64,000 bases of DNA from Shinella fusca (GTDB taxonomy: Bacteria; Pseudomonadota; Alphaproteobacteria; Rhizobiales; Rhizobiaceae): contig NZ_JACHIK010000006.1 in NCBI RefSeq assembly GCF_014203155.1, forward strand, positions 124,001-188,000. The letters run 5' to 3'. A program made the translations under genes and the position numbers. Positions 37,555 through 46,051 of the stretch are shown piece by piece. Numbering within the stretch: the first letter of the stretch is position 1; every line of letters starts with the position of its first letter. The notes under the pieces are model-generated. The model searched no databases, was not told the origin of the DNA, and was given only the letters and a program-made list of their open reading frames with translations.

Positions 37555-39669
37555 ATGGCGGATTTTGTAGCAGTCATTCGAAGGGCCGTGGACGGCCTCT
37601 CGGACAACAATGCCGAGATGCGGCAGAAGGTTTACGAGAAGGCCCGCGGCGCCGTCCGCCGGCAGCTCGAATCCATGAACCCGCGCCCTTCCGATGAGCT
37701 CATGAAGCGCCAGCTCGACAAGCTCGAGGCGGCGATCGGCGACGTCGAGACCGAACACGCCGAAGCCTTGCCGGCCGAAGAGCCGGTGGAGGCGCTGCCG
37801 GTCGAGGAAGAGACCGTCGCCGTCGTCGAGCCGGAGCCCCAGCCCGTCGAAACCGAACCGGAAGAGCACGTCGAGCCCGCCGAGGAAGCGGTGCCGGCCG
37901 TCGGGGAAGAGCCCGTTGCCGAGCCGGTGGCGGAAGCCAAGCCGGTCGTCGTCGTGGACGAACCCGTTCACGAGGAGCCGATTGCCGAAGAGCCTGCCGT
38001 CGAGGAAGCTGTCGCCGAGGAGCCCGTCGCCGAGGAAAGCGTCGTCCACGAAGAGGTGGTCGCCGTGGAGGCGCATACCGAGCCGTCCTGGCAGGTAGAG
38101 GCCGAACCGGCCGAAGACTACGTGCCGTCCTGGCACGAACCGGAACAGGCTGCGGCGGCTGCGGACGTCCATCCCGAACTGCCTGTCGAGCCCGAACAGC
38201 AGGTCTATCCGGTCCACGACGCCGTCGTGCCCGAGGCGGAGCCGGTCGCCGATGCCCGCATGCCGGCATCCGAAGCCGAGTGGGACTGGCAGGAGGCCGT
38301 ATCCGTCACCACCCCGGCCGAAAAGCCGGAAGAGGCCGTGCCGGCGGACGATCCGCTCGCCTGGGAATGGCCGGACGAGAAGGCGACCCGGTCCGACGCC
38401 GCGCAGGCTGCGCCCGCCAGGACGAACGAGTGGGGCGATCTCGAAGACCTGATCGGCTTTACCCCGAAGACCGCGGCAGGTGTGGCCGCTGCGACGACGC
38501 CCGCGGCGGATGCCGGGCTTGCCGCTGCCGCGGCGGAGCCGGCCCGTGCGCCGCAGCGTTCCTTCCGCGCCGAACCGCGCAAGTCGCGCTTCAGCCTTGC
38601 GGCCCTTGCCGCGACCGTCGCGGTCCTTGCCGTCGTCGGCGGAGCGGGGGCGGCCTACTGGTTCAACCGTGATGCGGTGAACGGCTGGGTCGACGCGCGC
38701 ATCGCCTCCTTCACGGCGCCTTCCGAAAAGCCTGTGGAGACCTCCAAGGCCGGGGATACGGCCGAGGGCAGCCGCAGCCTGCCGGCGAATGCGGGCTCCG
38801 GGACGGGCGAAGCGGCGGGCAAGGGCAACGGCACCGAAGTGGCGTCCGCATCGCCCGCAAGCGGCGGCAAATTCACCCAGCGCCTGCTGGAGGACGGTTC
38901 GGAAGTGGACGAAGGCCCGGCGCCGGCGCTCGACGGCGCGAGCGAAGAGGGCAAGTCCGTCTCCGCACAGACGACGGCCGATGCCGGCGGCGTGGCGGCA
39001 GGCGCCACCGAGGGCGCGGCGCAGACGCCGGCCGGCGGCGAGACCGCCACGACCACCGGCGCCGCAACGACCGCTGCGGCAAGCGGCGATCAGGCCGCTG
39101 CCGGCGTGGCGCAGAAGATGTTCCTTTACGAGGAGCGCCTCGGCCAGACGTCGCCGACGGCCATCGAAGGCACGGTCGCCTGGTCGACCGCGGAGGAATC
39201 GCCGGGCGGCGACGCCAAGCCTGAGCCCGTGGTGCGCGCGCAGATCAACGTGCCCTCCAAGGGCCTGACGGCGCTGATCACCTTCCGCCGCAACACCGAC
39301 AAGTCGCTGCCGGCGAGCCATATCGTCGAGCTGGTCTTCTCGCTGCCGGAGAATTTCGAGGGCGGCGGCATCGAGAGCGTCCAGCGCGTGGCGATGAAGC
39401 GCACCGAGCAGGACCGCGGCGACGCGCTGATCGCCGTGCCGGCGAAGATCACCGACGATTTCCACATGATCGCGCTCAACGATTTCCCGGAAGCCATCGC
39501 CAAGAACACCGAGCTCCTGCGTACGCGGAGCTGGATCGACATTCCGATCACCTACCGCAACGGCCGCCGTGCCCTGCTGACGCTCGACAAGGGCAAAGCC
39601 GGCGCGGAAGCCTTCGACAAGGTGATGAAGGCCTGGGCGAGCCTCGGCGGCGGGGCGGCCAATCGGTAA
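37555..39669 (+). CDS. Large acidic single-span membrane protein, unknown function
   Basis: The 704-residue protein has three parts. Residues 1-65 form a charged helical head (MADFVAVIRRAVDGLSDNNA, then EMRQKVYEKARGAVRRQLE). Residues 65-340 are a disordered stretch dominated by Glu, Pro, Val and Ala. A single transmembrane helix (about 347-370) precedes another low-complexity segment and a folded C-terminal domain (about 515-704) with IEGTVAWSTAEES, GLTALITFRRNTDKSLPASH and IPITYRNGRRALLTLDKG. So the head is cytoplasmic and the folded domain periplasmic, if the helix inserts positive-inside. It follows purA by 69 nt in the same direction. I do not recognise a named family; I recall that similar proteins sit beside purA in other rhizobia. 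Confidence 0.8.
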   Translation: MADFVAVIRRAVDGLSDNNAEMRQKVYEKARGAVRRQLESMNPRPSDELMKRQLDKLEAAIGDVETEHAEALPAEEPVEALPVEEETVAVVEPEPQPVETEPEEHVEPAEEAVPAVGEEPVAEPVAEAKPVVVVDEPVHEEPIAEEPAVEEAVAEEPVAEESVVHEEVVAVEAHTEPSWQVEAEPAEDYVPSWHEPEQAAAAADVHPELPVEPEQQVYPVHDAVVPEAEPVADARMPASEAEWDWQEAVSVTTPAEKPEEAVPADDPLAWEWPDEKATRSDAAQAAPARTNEWGDLEDLIGFTPKTAAGVAAATTPAADAGLAAAAAEPARAPQRSFRAEPRKSRFSLAALAATVAVLAVVGGAGAAYWFNRDAVNGWVDARIASFTAPSEKPVETSKAGDTAEGSRSLPANAGSGTGEAAGKGNGTEVASASPASGGKFTQRLLEDGSEVDEGPAPALDGASEEGKSVSAQTTADAGGVAAGATEGAAQTPAGGETATTTGAATTAAASGDQAAAGVAQKMFLYEERLGQTSPTAIEGTVAWSTAEESPGGDAKPEPVVRAQINVPSKGLTALITFRRNTDKSLPASHIVELVFSLPENFEGGGIESVQRVAMKRTEQDRGDALIAVPAKITDDFHMIALNDFPEAIAKNTELLRTRSWIDIPITYRNGRRALLTLDKGKAGAEAFDKVMKAWASLGGGAANR

Positions 39670-39692
39670 GCGCGAAAAGCAATTTTATCATG

Positions 39693-39724
39693 AAAAAGGC
39701 CCGGCATCGCTGCCGGGCCTTTTT
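39693..39724. terminator. Bidirectional terminator between the acidic membrane protein and rpoH
   Basis: AAAAAGGCCCGGCA pairs with TGCCGGGCCTTTTT around a TCGC loop. It serves both the plus-strand gene and the convergent rpoH. Confidence 0.92.
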
Positions 39725-39747
39725 CATGTCTGTTCGGTCGCCTGCGG

Positions 39748-40653
39748 TCAGGCGTCTTCGATGACGCGCACGGCGCGGGCCTGTTCGGCCGCGTATTTCT
39801 GCACGGCTTCCTGGACCTTCTCGAAGGCGCGCACCTCGATCTGGCGCACCCGCTCGCGGCTGATGTCGAACTCGGAGGAGAGCTCTTCCAGCGTCACCGG
39901 ATCCTCGGCGAGGCGGCGGGCCTCGAAGATGCGGCGCTCGCGGTCGTTGAGGACGCCCATGGCCCGGGCCAGCATGGCGCGGCGCGTGTCCAGTTCGTCC
40001 TGCTCGATGAGCGTTTCTTCCTGGCTGTCATGGTCGTCGACGAGCCAGTCCTGCCACTGTCCGCTGTCGCCTTCGGATGCCTTGATCGGGGCATTCAGCG
40101 AGGCGTCGCCGGACAGGCGGCGGTTCATCGAGACGACTTCGTCTTCCGAGACGTTGAGCTTGGTCGCGATCTCCTTGACCTGGTCGGGGCGCAGGTCGCC
40201 GTCCTCGATGGCTTGGATCTTGCCCTTCATGCGGCGAAGGTTGAAGAACAGGCGCTTCTGGTTGGCGGTCGTGCCCATCTTGACCAGCGACCACGAGCGC
40301 AGGATGTATTCCTGGATCGAGGCCTTGATCCACCACATGGCATAGGTCGCAAGGCGGAAGCCGCGCTCCGGGTCGAACTTCTTGACGGCCTGCATCAGGC
40401 CGACATTGCCCTCGGAAACGACTTCGCCGATCGGCAGGCCGTAGCCGCGATAGCCCATCGCGATCTTGGCGACGAGGCGAAGGTGGCTTGTGACGAGCTG
40501 ATGGGCGGCGTTGCGGTCGCCGTGCTCCTGGTAACGCTTGGCGAGCATGTATTCCTGCTGCGGCTCAAGCATGGGAAACTTGCGGATCTCATCGAGATAG
40601 CGGTTGAGACCGCCTTCTCCGGCCGTGATCGACGGCAGCGTGTTACGGGCCAT
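39748..40653 (-). CDS. rpoH: Heat-shock sigma factor RpoH (sigma-32)
   Basis: The 301-residue protein has sigma region 2 (LVTSHLRLVAKIAMGYRGYG, GLMQAVKKFDPERGFRLATY, AMWWIKASIQEYILRSW), the RpoH-box-like NQKRLFFNLRRMKGKI, and region 4 (LEELSSEFDISRERVRQIEV). It directs RNA polymerase to heat-shock promoters. Rhizobia usually have two rpoH genes; this one lies next to an RluD-type gene as rpoH1 does in Sinorhizobium. FtsH, encoded in the same window, degrades RpoH in E. coli. A 235-nt gap upstream should hold its promoter. Confidence 0.95.
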   Translation of the reverse strand: MARNTLPSITAGEGGLNRYLDEIRKFPMLEPQQEYMLAKRYQEHGDRNAAHQLVTSHLRLVAKIAMGYRGYGLPIGEVVSEGNVGLMQAVKKFDPERGFRLATYAMWWIKASIQEYILRSWSLVKMGTTANQKRLFFNLRRMKGKIQAIEDGDLRPDQVKEIATKLNVSEDEVVSMNRRLSGDASLNAPIKASEGDSGQWQDWLVDDHDSQEETLIEQDELDTRRAMLARAMGVLNDRERRIFEARRLAEDPVTLEELSSEFDISRERVRQIEVRAFEKVQEAVQKYAAEQARAVRVIEDA

Positions 40654-40888
40654 TCAGCACCCCTTTCTGAGACGGCTTCCTTGCGGCAAGCCTTGGCACG
40701 GAGCTCGATCCCGAAACCGGATCCCCGCCGGAACCATGCTCCCCGTGGGTCATGGCGACCCCACGATCCTACAGATAGGTATGGCGAAACAATGTTTCAA
40801 GGTGCCGCAGGGCTTCACGGCTGCGTGAAGGCGGTGGTGGAGACGGATTGTGCGACACAGGCTTGAGATGGGGACGCCGCCCGGAAAA

Positions 40889-41932
40889 TCAAGGGTCCGT
40901 GGGGGCGTCCATCGTGCGCAGCGCTTCGATGAGGCGTTCCATGTCGGCCGGCGGCGGGGCCTCGAAATGCATGGTCTCGCCGGTCGAGGGGTGCTCGAAC
41001 TGCAGGAGGAAGGCATGCAGCGCCTGGCGGCGGAAGCCGTTCACCACCTTGCGCGCATCCTCCGGCAGGCGGTTCGCCTTGGTCTTGAAGGCTGCGCCGT
41101 ATTCCGGGTCGCCGATCAGCGGGTTGCCGATATGGGCCATGTGCACGCGGATCTGGTGCGTGCGGCCGGTCTCCAGGTGGCATTCGACCAGCGAGGCGAG
41201 GCTGATGGCATCCTCGCCTTCGCCGAAGCGCTCGATGACTTCGTAGTGCGTGATGGCCTCGCGGGCGTCCTCGGCATCCTCGCGCTTGACGGCGCGCTTG
41301 GTGCGGTCGGCGCCGCGGCCGAGCGGGGCGTCGATCGTGCCGCGAAGCTGGCGCGGGCGGCCCCAGACGACGGCCTGGTAGGCGCGCTCCAGCGGGCCGG
41401 AGCGGCCGTGGTCGGCGAACTGGTCGGAGAGGTGGCGGTGGGCCGCGTCGTTCTTGGCGACGACCATGACGCCGCTCGTCTCCTTGTCGAGCCGGTGCAC
41501 GATGCCGGGGCGCCGCACGCCGCCGATGCCCGACAGGCTTTCCCCGCAATGGTGGATGAGCGCATTGACGAGCGTCCCCGTCCAATTGCCGACGGCCGGA
41601 TGCACGACGAGGCCGGCGGGCTTGACGAGCACGATGAGGTCGTCGTCCTCGTAAAGCACGTCGAGCGGGATGTCCTCGCCCTTCGGCTCGGGATCGCGCG
41701 GGGCGGGCATGGTGAACTCGACGACGTCGCCGGGGCGCACCTTGCGCTTGGGCTCCAGCATCGGCGCGCCGTTGACGAGGGCCGCGCCCTCCTCGATCAG
41801 CGCCTTGATGCGGCTGCGCGAATAATCGCCGGCCAGCGTGGCGGCGAGCCAGGCGTCGATGCGCCCTTCGGCGTCTTCCGGCACCGTCAGGACTTTTCTT
41901 GTGGCGTCGGCTTCTTTAAAGGGGTCGCTCAT
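40889..41932 (-). CDS. rluD: RluA-family 23S rRNA pseudouridine synthase (RluD-like)
   Basis: The 347-residue protein has an S4 RNA-binding domain (GRIDAWLAATLAGDYSRSRI, LVNGAPMLEPKRKVRPGD) and the catalytic block GIVHRLDKETSGVMVVAKND with the invariant aspartate, then LETGRTHQIRVHMAHIGNP. RluD makes pseudouridines in helix 69 of 23S rRNA. I use ATG 41930-41932 (MSDPFKEAD); a TTG 12 nt upstream is possible. It is upstream of rpoH on the same strand and divergent from the small membrane protein gene. Confidence 0.92.
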   Translation of the reverse strand: MSDPFKEADATRKVLTVPEDAEGRIDAWLAATLAGDYSRSRIKALIEEGAALVNGAPMLEPKRKVRPGDVVEFTMPAPRDPEPKGEDIPLDVLYEDDDLIVLVKPAGLVVHPAVGNWTGTLVNALIHHCGESLSGIGGVRRPGIVHRLDKETSGVMVVAKNDAAHRHLSDQFADHGRSGPLERAYQAVVWGRPRQLRGTIDAPLGRGADRTKRAVKREDAEDAREAITHYEVIERFGEGEDAISLASLVECHLETGRTHQIRVHMAHIGNPLIGDPEYGAAFKTKANRLPEDARKVVNGFRRQALHAFLLQFEHPSTGETMHFEAPPPADMERLIEALRTMDAPTDP

Positions 41933-41967
41933 CGTCTCACTCAAAACGCATTGCCGGAAGGGCCGAC

Positions 41968-42357
41968 ATGTCCAACATCGAAACCGACGATCAGGAAGAA
42001 AAGCCGCTCGATCCGGTGATGGAGAATGTGCGGCGCAAGATGATCCGCCTCCAGCTCGTCTCGGGCGGCATCATGCTCCTGATGTTCATGGCGGTGCTCG
42101 CGGCCATTGTCTATAAGATCACCACGCGGGATGGCAAGCCGCAAGCGGCAGGCGTTGCCTCCGGCGTCGCGGTGCCGAGCGATGCGCCCGTCAAGGCGAC
42201 CGCGGCGCTGCCGGACGGTTTCGCCGTCTCGGCGGTCTCCCAGTCGAACGGTCAGATCCTCTTCTACGGCGTCATGGCCGACGGCGCGCGCCGGGCCTTC
42301 CTCTTCGATATCGCCTCCGGCCGCACGGTCGCCGAGATCGATATCAAGGGCAACTGA
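41968..42357 (+). CDS. Small single-span membrane protein, unknown function
   Basis: The 129-residue protein has an acidic cytoplasmic start (MSNIETDDQEEKPLDPVMEN), one transmembrane helix (about residues 30-50: VSGGIMLLMFMAVLAAIVYK), a short linker, and a C-terminal domain with LPDGFAVSAVSQSNGQILFYGV and FLFDIASGRTVAEIDI, which reads like a small beta sheet in the periplasm. The gene is 5 nt upstream of a TrmH-type methylase, so the two are cotranscribed. I cannot assign a function; it may be one of the DUF6476-type proteins. Confidence 0.75.
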   Translation: MSNIETDDQEEKPLDPVMENVRRKMIRLQLVSGGIMLLMFMAVLAAIVYKITTRDGKPQAAGVASGVAVPSDAPVKATAALPDGFAVSAVSQSNGQILFYGVMADGARRAFLFDIASGRTVAEIDIKGN

Positions 42358-42362
42358 CCGCC

Positions 42363-43193
42363 ATGGCGGCCGATCCCGTCCGCATCGAGGACCCCGCGGA
42401 CCCGCGTATCTCCGGTTTCGTGTCGATCCGCGAGCGGGACCTGACCGGCCGCGACGGGCTGTTCATCGCCGAAGGCACGGTGGTGCTGCGCATGCTCGGG
42501 CAGGCGGCGGCGCGGGCGAACGGCTTTGCCGCCGAGGCGATCCTGCTTCTCGAAAACCGCCTTGCCGGCATCGCCGACCTGCTGGAGGCCTTTCCGCCGG
42601 GCGTGCCGGTCTATGTCGCCTCGGCCGCGGTCTTCGATGCCATCGCCGGCTTCAACATGCATCGCGGCGTGCTGGCGCTCGGCCGCAAGCCGGCGGCGGA
42701 AGCGGAGGCCGGCCTTCTCGGCCGCTTGCCCGAAACGAGCCTCGTGCTCGCAGGCTGCGGGCTTTCCAACCACGACAATGTCGGCTCGATCTTCCGCAAC
42801 GCCGCCGCCTTCGGCGCCGACGCCGTCTTTCTCGACGAGACCTCCTGCGATCCGCTCTACCGCAAGGCGATCCGCGTTTCCGTCGGCTCGGTGCTGGCCG
42901 TGCCGTTTGCGCGCAGGCTCCCGGCGCAGGCCATGCTGCACGGGCTTGCCGATGCCGGCTTCGATATCTGGGGGCTTTCGCCGCGCGGGGAGGTGCTCGT
43001 CTCGGCCATTCCCGCGGCGCGGCGCATCGCGCTGGTGCTCGGGACGGAAGGCGAGGGACTGCCGCAAGGCATCCTCGCCTCGTTCCGCACCGCCCGCATT
43101 CCCCAGCGGCCGGGGCTCGACAGCCTCAACGTCGCGACGGCAAGCGGCATCGCGCTTTACGAGATCGCCTCGGCGATGGGGCGGATCGGCTAG
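42363..43193 (+). CDS. TrmH/SpoU-family RNA 2'-O-methyltransferase
   Basis: The 276-residue protein has the knotted SPOUT motifs: motif 1 GLSNHDNVGSIFRNAAAFGA, motif 2 ALVLGTEGEGLPQ, motif 3 IPQRPGLDSLNVATASGIAL. An N-terminal segment (VSIRERDLTGRDGLFIAEG) resembles the substrate-binding domain of rRNA 2'-O-methylases. It should methylate a ribose in rRNA or tRNA using SAM; the target nucleotide is not predictable. Its stop codon overlaps that of the convergent coiled-coil gene in the shared CTAG. Confidence 0.92.
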   Translation: MAADPVRIEDPADPRISGFVSIRERDLTGRDGLFIAEGTVVLRMLGQAAARANGFAAEAILLLENRLAGIADLLEAFPPGVPVYVASAAVFDAIAGFNMHRGVLALGRKPAAEAEAGLLGRLPETSLVLAGCGLSNHDNVGSIFRNAAAFGADAVFLDETSCDPLYRKAIRVSVGSVLAVPFARRLPAQAMLHGLADAGFDIWGLSPRGEVLVSAIPAARRIALVLGTEGEGLPQGILASFRTARIPQRPGLDSLNVATASGIALYEIASAMGRIG

Positions 43194-44335
43194 CTTTCCT
43201 CGCCGTTGAGGCGCTCGCGCACCCGCCGGGCGAGGCTGCGCTCGTCGCCGTCGAGGGTGGGGTCGATGGTGGCGATCAGCTCGTGCACGGGGGAATTGGC
43301 GCCTTCGCGGGCGGCGGTCAGCACGATCATCTTGCTGGCGAGATCGGCCATCTCCTCGCGCAGCGCCGTGTCGTTCGTCGTCGAGCCCGCCGCAAGCAGG
43401 CGCTCCGTCAGCGCGGTGCCCTGGTTGCGCACGTCCTCTTCCAGCGCGGCGATGTCGAGCGGCGGCTGGGGCTTTTCCGTCCGCCGCGCGGCGATGCGGT
43501 TCGTCGCGATCGTGCGGGCAAGGCCGGTCGCGCGGGTTGCCTTGGCCACTTCCTTGTTTTCCGCCGTCAATGTCTTCACCTTGTCGCGCAGGCGGTTGAT
43601 CTCCGCTATGCGCCGTTCGATCGCGTTGTCCTTGTCGGCGTTGCCGGCAAGCTCGCGCGTCAGCCTCGTTTCGAGCTGGCGCACGCGGCCTTCCTCGCGC
43701 GAAAGGCGCAGTTCCAGCCCCTTGGCCTTCTCGATCGCCGCCTTCAGCTCCTCGCGCAGCTTTTCCCGCTCGTCGCGAAGGTTGCCGGCGCGGCTCTTGA
43801 TGTTCTCCACCGCCGTGTCGCGCGTGGCGAGCTCGATCTTCATGTTGTCGAGGTCGGCATTGAGGTGGTTGATGATGCCGTTCAGCTTCTCGATATCGGC
43901 GAGCCGGGCGCGCAGCTCCCGGTCGGCGCCGGCAAGCGCCGCCTTCAACTGCTCGCTCTTCATTTCCTCCCGGCGCAGCAGGGAGCGCATGTCGCCGGCC
44001 TCGATGTTCATGTCGGCGATCTGGGCGTGAAGCTCGGCGTTCTCCGTGCCGATCGCCGCGGCCTCGGCGAGGAGCTTCTCGTTGCGCACCATGGTCAGCG
44101 TGTGCTTTTCCCGCTCCTGGCGCACGCTCTCGCTGAGGCGGGCGTTTTCCGCGGCGAAGGCGGCGCGCGCCATGTCCTTCTGCGCGCGCACTTCCTGCGG
44201 GCTCAGCGGCATGGTGGCCAGCATGCGGTTTTCGGTGAACTTGACGATGCGCTTCTGGATGACCGGCGCGAGAAGCAGGCCGGTCAGCGTGGCGGCCAGG
44301 AAGCCGAGCGTGAACAGAAGGGCGTACTCGATCAC
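43190..44335 (-). CDS. Membrane-anchored coiled-coil protein, unknown function
   Basis: The 381-residue protein has a single N-terminal transmembrane helix (MIEYALLFTLGFLAATLTGLL region) followed by a very long charged coiled coil (about residues 35-270) and a less ordered C-terminal part ending in RSLARRVRERLNGEES. Such architecture suits a structural or scaffold protein at the inner membrane. Translation appears to start at GTG 44335. No enzyme motif is visible. Function unknown; possibly envelope or division related. Confidence 0.8.
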   Translation of the reverse strand: MIEYALLFTLGFLAATLTGLLLAPVIQKRIVKFTENRMLATMPLSPQEVRAQKDMARAAFAAENARLSESVRQEREKHTLTMVRNEKLLAEAAAIGTENAELHAQIADMNIEAGDMRSLLRREEMKSEQLKAALAGADRELRARLADIEKLNGIINHLNADLDNMKIELATRDTAVENIKSRAGNLRDEREKLREELKAAIEKAKGLELRLSREEGRVRQLETRLTRELAGNADKDNAIERRIAEINRLRDKVKTLTAENKEVAKATRATGLARTIATNRIAARRTEKPQPPLDIAALEEDVRNQGTALTERLLAAGSTTNDTALREEMADLASKMIVLTAAREGANSPVHELIATIDPTLDGDERSLARRVRERLNGEES

Positions 44336-44481
44336 GGGTTACTCGTTCCAAAACATGGCCCGAACGGGCGCGGACGAGCGCACTATAGCGGCTCGTCCGG
44401 CCTTGCGGGAGAGGGTGCCTGTGCGAATTCGGCACGCGGTTAATGGACGGGCGGGGCCGGCCGTTCATTCGCCTTTGAGGA

Positions 44482-45063
44482 TCAGAAGGGGTTCCAGGTC
44501 GGCTGGCGCGTCAGCTTGAGGTAGCCGGCATTGATGCCGATGCGGGCGCCGATGCCGGTGCGGATCGGCACGAGCACGATGTCGCGGTTGACATGGACCT
44601 GCATGCCGAAGCCGGCGATGACATAGGCCGAGCCCGAGACGCCGCCGAAACGGTCGTAGAGGGCGTTCACGTCCGGCAGGTTGTAGACGAGCATCATGGT
44701 GCGGCTGCCCTGTCCGCCCCAGTCGAGGCCGAGCGAGGGGCCCTGCCAGAAGACGGGATGCTGGCCGGCATTCTTGGTGTTGAGCGTGCCTTCGCCGTAG
44801 GTCAGGCCCGCGAGGAAGGCGCCCGAGCCCTCCTGGCCGAGGATATAGCCGTTCGGCAGGCCGTAGGATTCGAAGGCGCGCTCGACGAGCTTGGCAAGCC
44901 CGCCCGAGGTCTCGCCGAAGAAGCCGTGGCCGGCATCGATGATCTCCTGCAGGGAATATTGGCCGTTGTTCTGCTGTGCGCTTGCCGGCGCGGCCAGAAG
45001 GAGCGCCAGAAATGCCGCAATCGCGAGCCTGACTGTCGCCGTGACCAGATTTGAAACACTCAT
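44482..45063 (-). CDS. eipA: EipA, envelope integrity protein A (DUF1134)
   Basis: The 193-residue protein has a signal peptide (about residues 1-31, ending PASAQQ) and a DUF1134 domain with YSLQEIIDAGHGFFGETSGGL, GLPNGYILGQEGSGAF, LTYGEGTLNTKNAGQ and FWQGPSLGLDWGGQGSR. In Brucella abortus the DUF1134 protein EipA is a periplasmic protein needed for envelope stress resistance and virulence. In Brucella it has been linked to CtrA control; here a near-consensus CtrA site lies between eipA and chpT. Start ATG 45061-45063. Confidence 0.9.
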   Translation of the reverse strand: MSVSNLVTATVRLAIAAFLALLLAAPASAQQNNGQYSLQEIIDAGHGFFGETSGGLAKLVERAFESYGLPNGYILGQEGSGAFLAGLTYGEGTLNTKNAGQHPVFWQGPSLGLDWGGQGSRTMMLVYNLPDVNALYDRFGGVSGSAYVIAGFGMQVHVNRDIVLVPIRTGIGARIGINAGYLKLTRQPTWNPF

Positions 45064-45123
45064 GTCCCGTTCGCCTTCCCTGTGTTCGGCCTCCGTTCCA
45101 TGAGCCAATTTGACCTTAGGGTC

Positions 45124-45138
45124 TTAACAATCGGTTTA
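45124..45138. promoter_or_regulatory. Near-consensus CtrA site between eipA and chpT
   Basis: TTAACAATCGGTTTA matches TTAA-N7-TTAA at 7 of 8 positions. It lies 61 nt upstream of eipA and 144 nt upstream of chpT, so it could act on either divergent gene. Confidence 0.45.
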
Positions 45139-45281
45139 CCAAATGTGGTGTCATTATGGCTGTCTTCAAATCGGGCACGCCTCGCGCAATCGTGGCGTGC
45201 TATGCGTCGCGCGGAATGTACCCGCGTGCGCCTTCACTAGGCGTCCCGCGATGAATGAATGCGTGGATCTGGGAGAATTTT

Positions 45282-45935
45282 ATGGCGAAAAATCCGAACC
45301 TTACGCTCACGGGTCCCGACCTGGCGGCGCTGCTTTGCAGCCGTGTCTGCCATGACGTCATCTCGCCCGTCGGCGCGATCAACAACGGGCTGGAACTGCT
45401 CGACGAGGGCGGCGCGGACACCGAGGCGATGGACCTCATCCGCACCAGTGCGCTCAACGCCTCCGTCCGGCTGAAGTTCGCCCGCCTCGCCTTCGGTGCT
45501 TCAGGCTCCGTCGGCGCCTCGATCGATACGGGCGAGGCGGAAAAGGCCGCGCGCGACTTCGCCGCCGCCGAAAAGAAGACGGAAATCACCTGGGCGGGCC
45601 CGCGCGCCATCGTCGCGAAGAACCGGGTCAAGCTGCTGCTCAACCTGTTCCTCATCGCCTACGGCGCCATTCCGCGCGGCGGCTCGATCGACGTGACGCT
45701 GGAAAACCCGGAATTCGACGCGGTCTTCAAGCTCGCCGTGAAGGGCCGCATGCTGCGCGTGCCGCCGAAGTTCACGGAAATCCTCTCCGGCACGCCGGAA
45801 GAGGCGGTCGACGCCCATTCCATCCAGCCCTACTACACGGTGCTGCTCGCCGACGAGGCGGGCATGGAGCTGGACGTTTCGGCAAGCCCCGAGGAAATCG
45901 TCTTCTCGGCCCGCACGGTTCCGGCCTCCGAATGA
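45282..45935 (+). CDS. chpT: Histidine phosphotransferase ChpT
   Basis: The 217-residue protein has the phospho-accepting histidine in SRVCHDVISPVGAINNGLEL (His24), the defining motif of ChpT, and a degenerate kinase-like C-terminal fold (VKLLLNLFLIAYGAIPRGGS). ChpT passes phosphate from the hybrid kinase CckA to CtrA and CpdR. Start ATG 45282 has GGGAGAATTTT upstream. It is followed by a receiver-domain gene and then by ctrA on the other strand, grouping the phosphorelay. Confidence 0.93.
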   Translation: MAKNPNLTLTGPDLAALLCSRVCHDVISPVGAINNGLELLDEGGADTEAMDLIRTSALNASVRLKFARLAFGASGSVGASIDTGEAEKAARDFAAAEKKTEITWAGPRAIVAKNRVKLLLNLFLIAYGAIPRGGSIDVTLENPEFDAVFKLAVKGRMLRVPPKFTEILSGTPEEAVDAHSIQPYYTVLLADEAGMELDVSASPEEIVFSARTVPASE

Positions 45936-46051
45936 TTCCGGCTGGCGGCCGTGGACGTTAACCATGGCCGCTAACGCTTTGTTTGCCAGGCGTCGGTAGA
46001 GTTGGTCCCGTATCGTTCCCGCTTTTCGAGCGGGAGACCTAGGAGCAGCTC

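Noticed and set aside
38480-39268. Arg/Pro-rich open frames inside the acidic membrane-protein gene
   Set aside because: They are out-of-frame readings of a repetitive Glu/Pro/Ala-coding sequence with no start signals.
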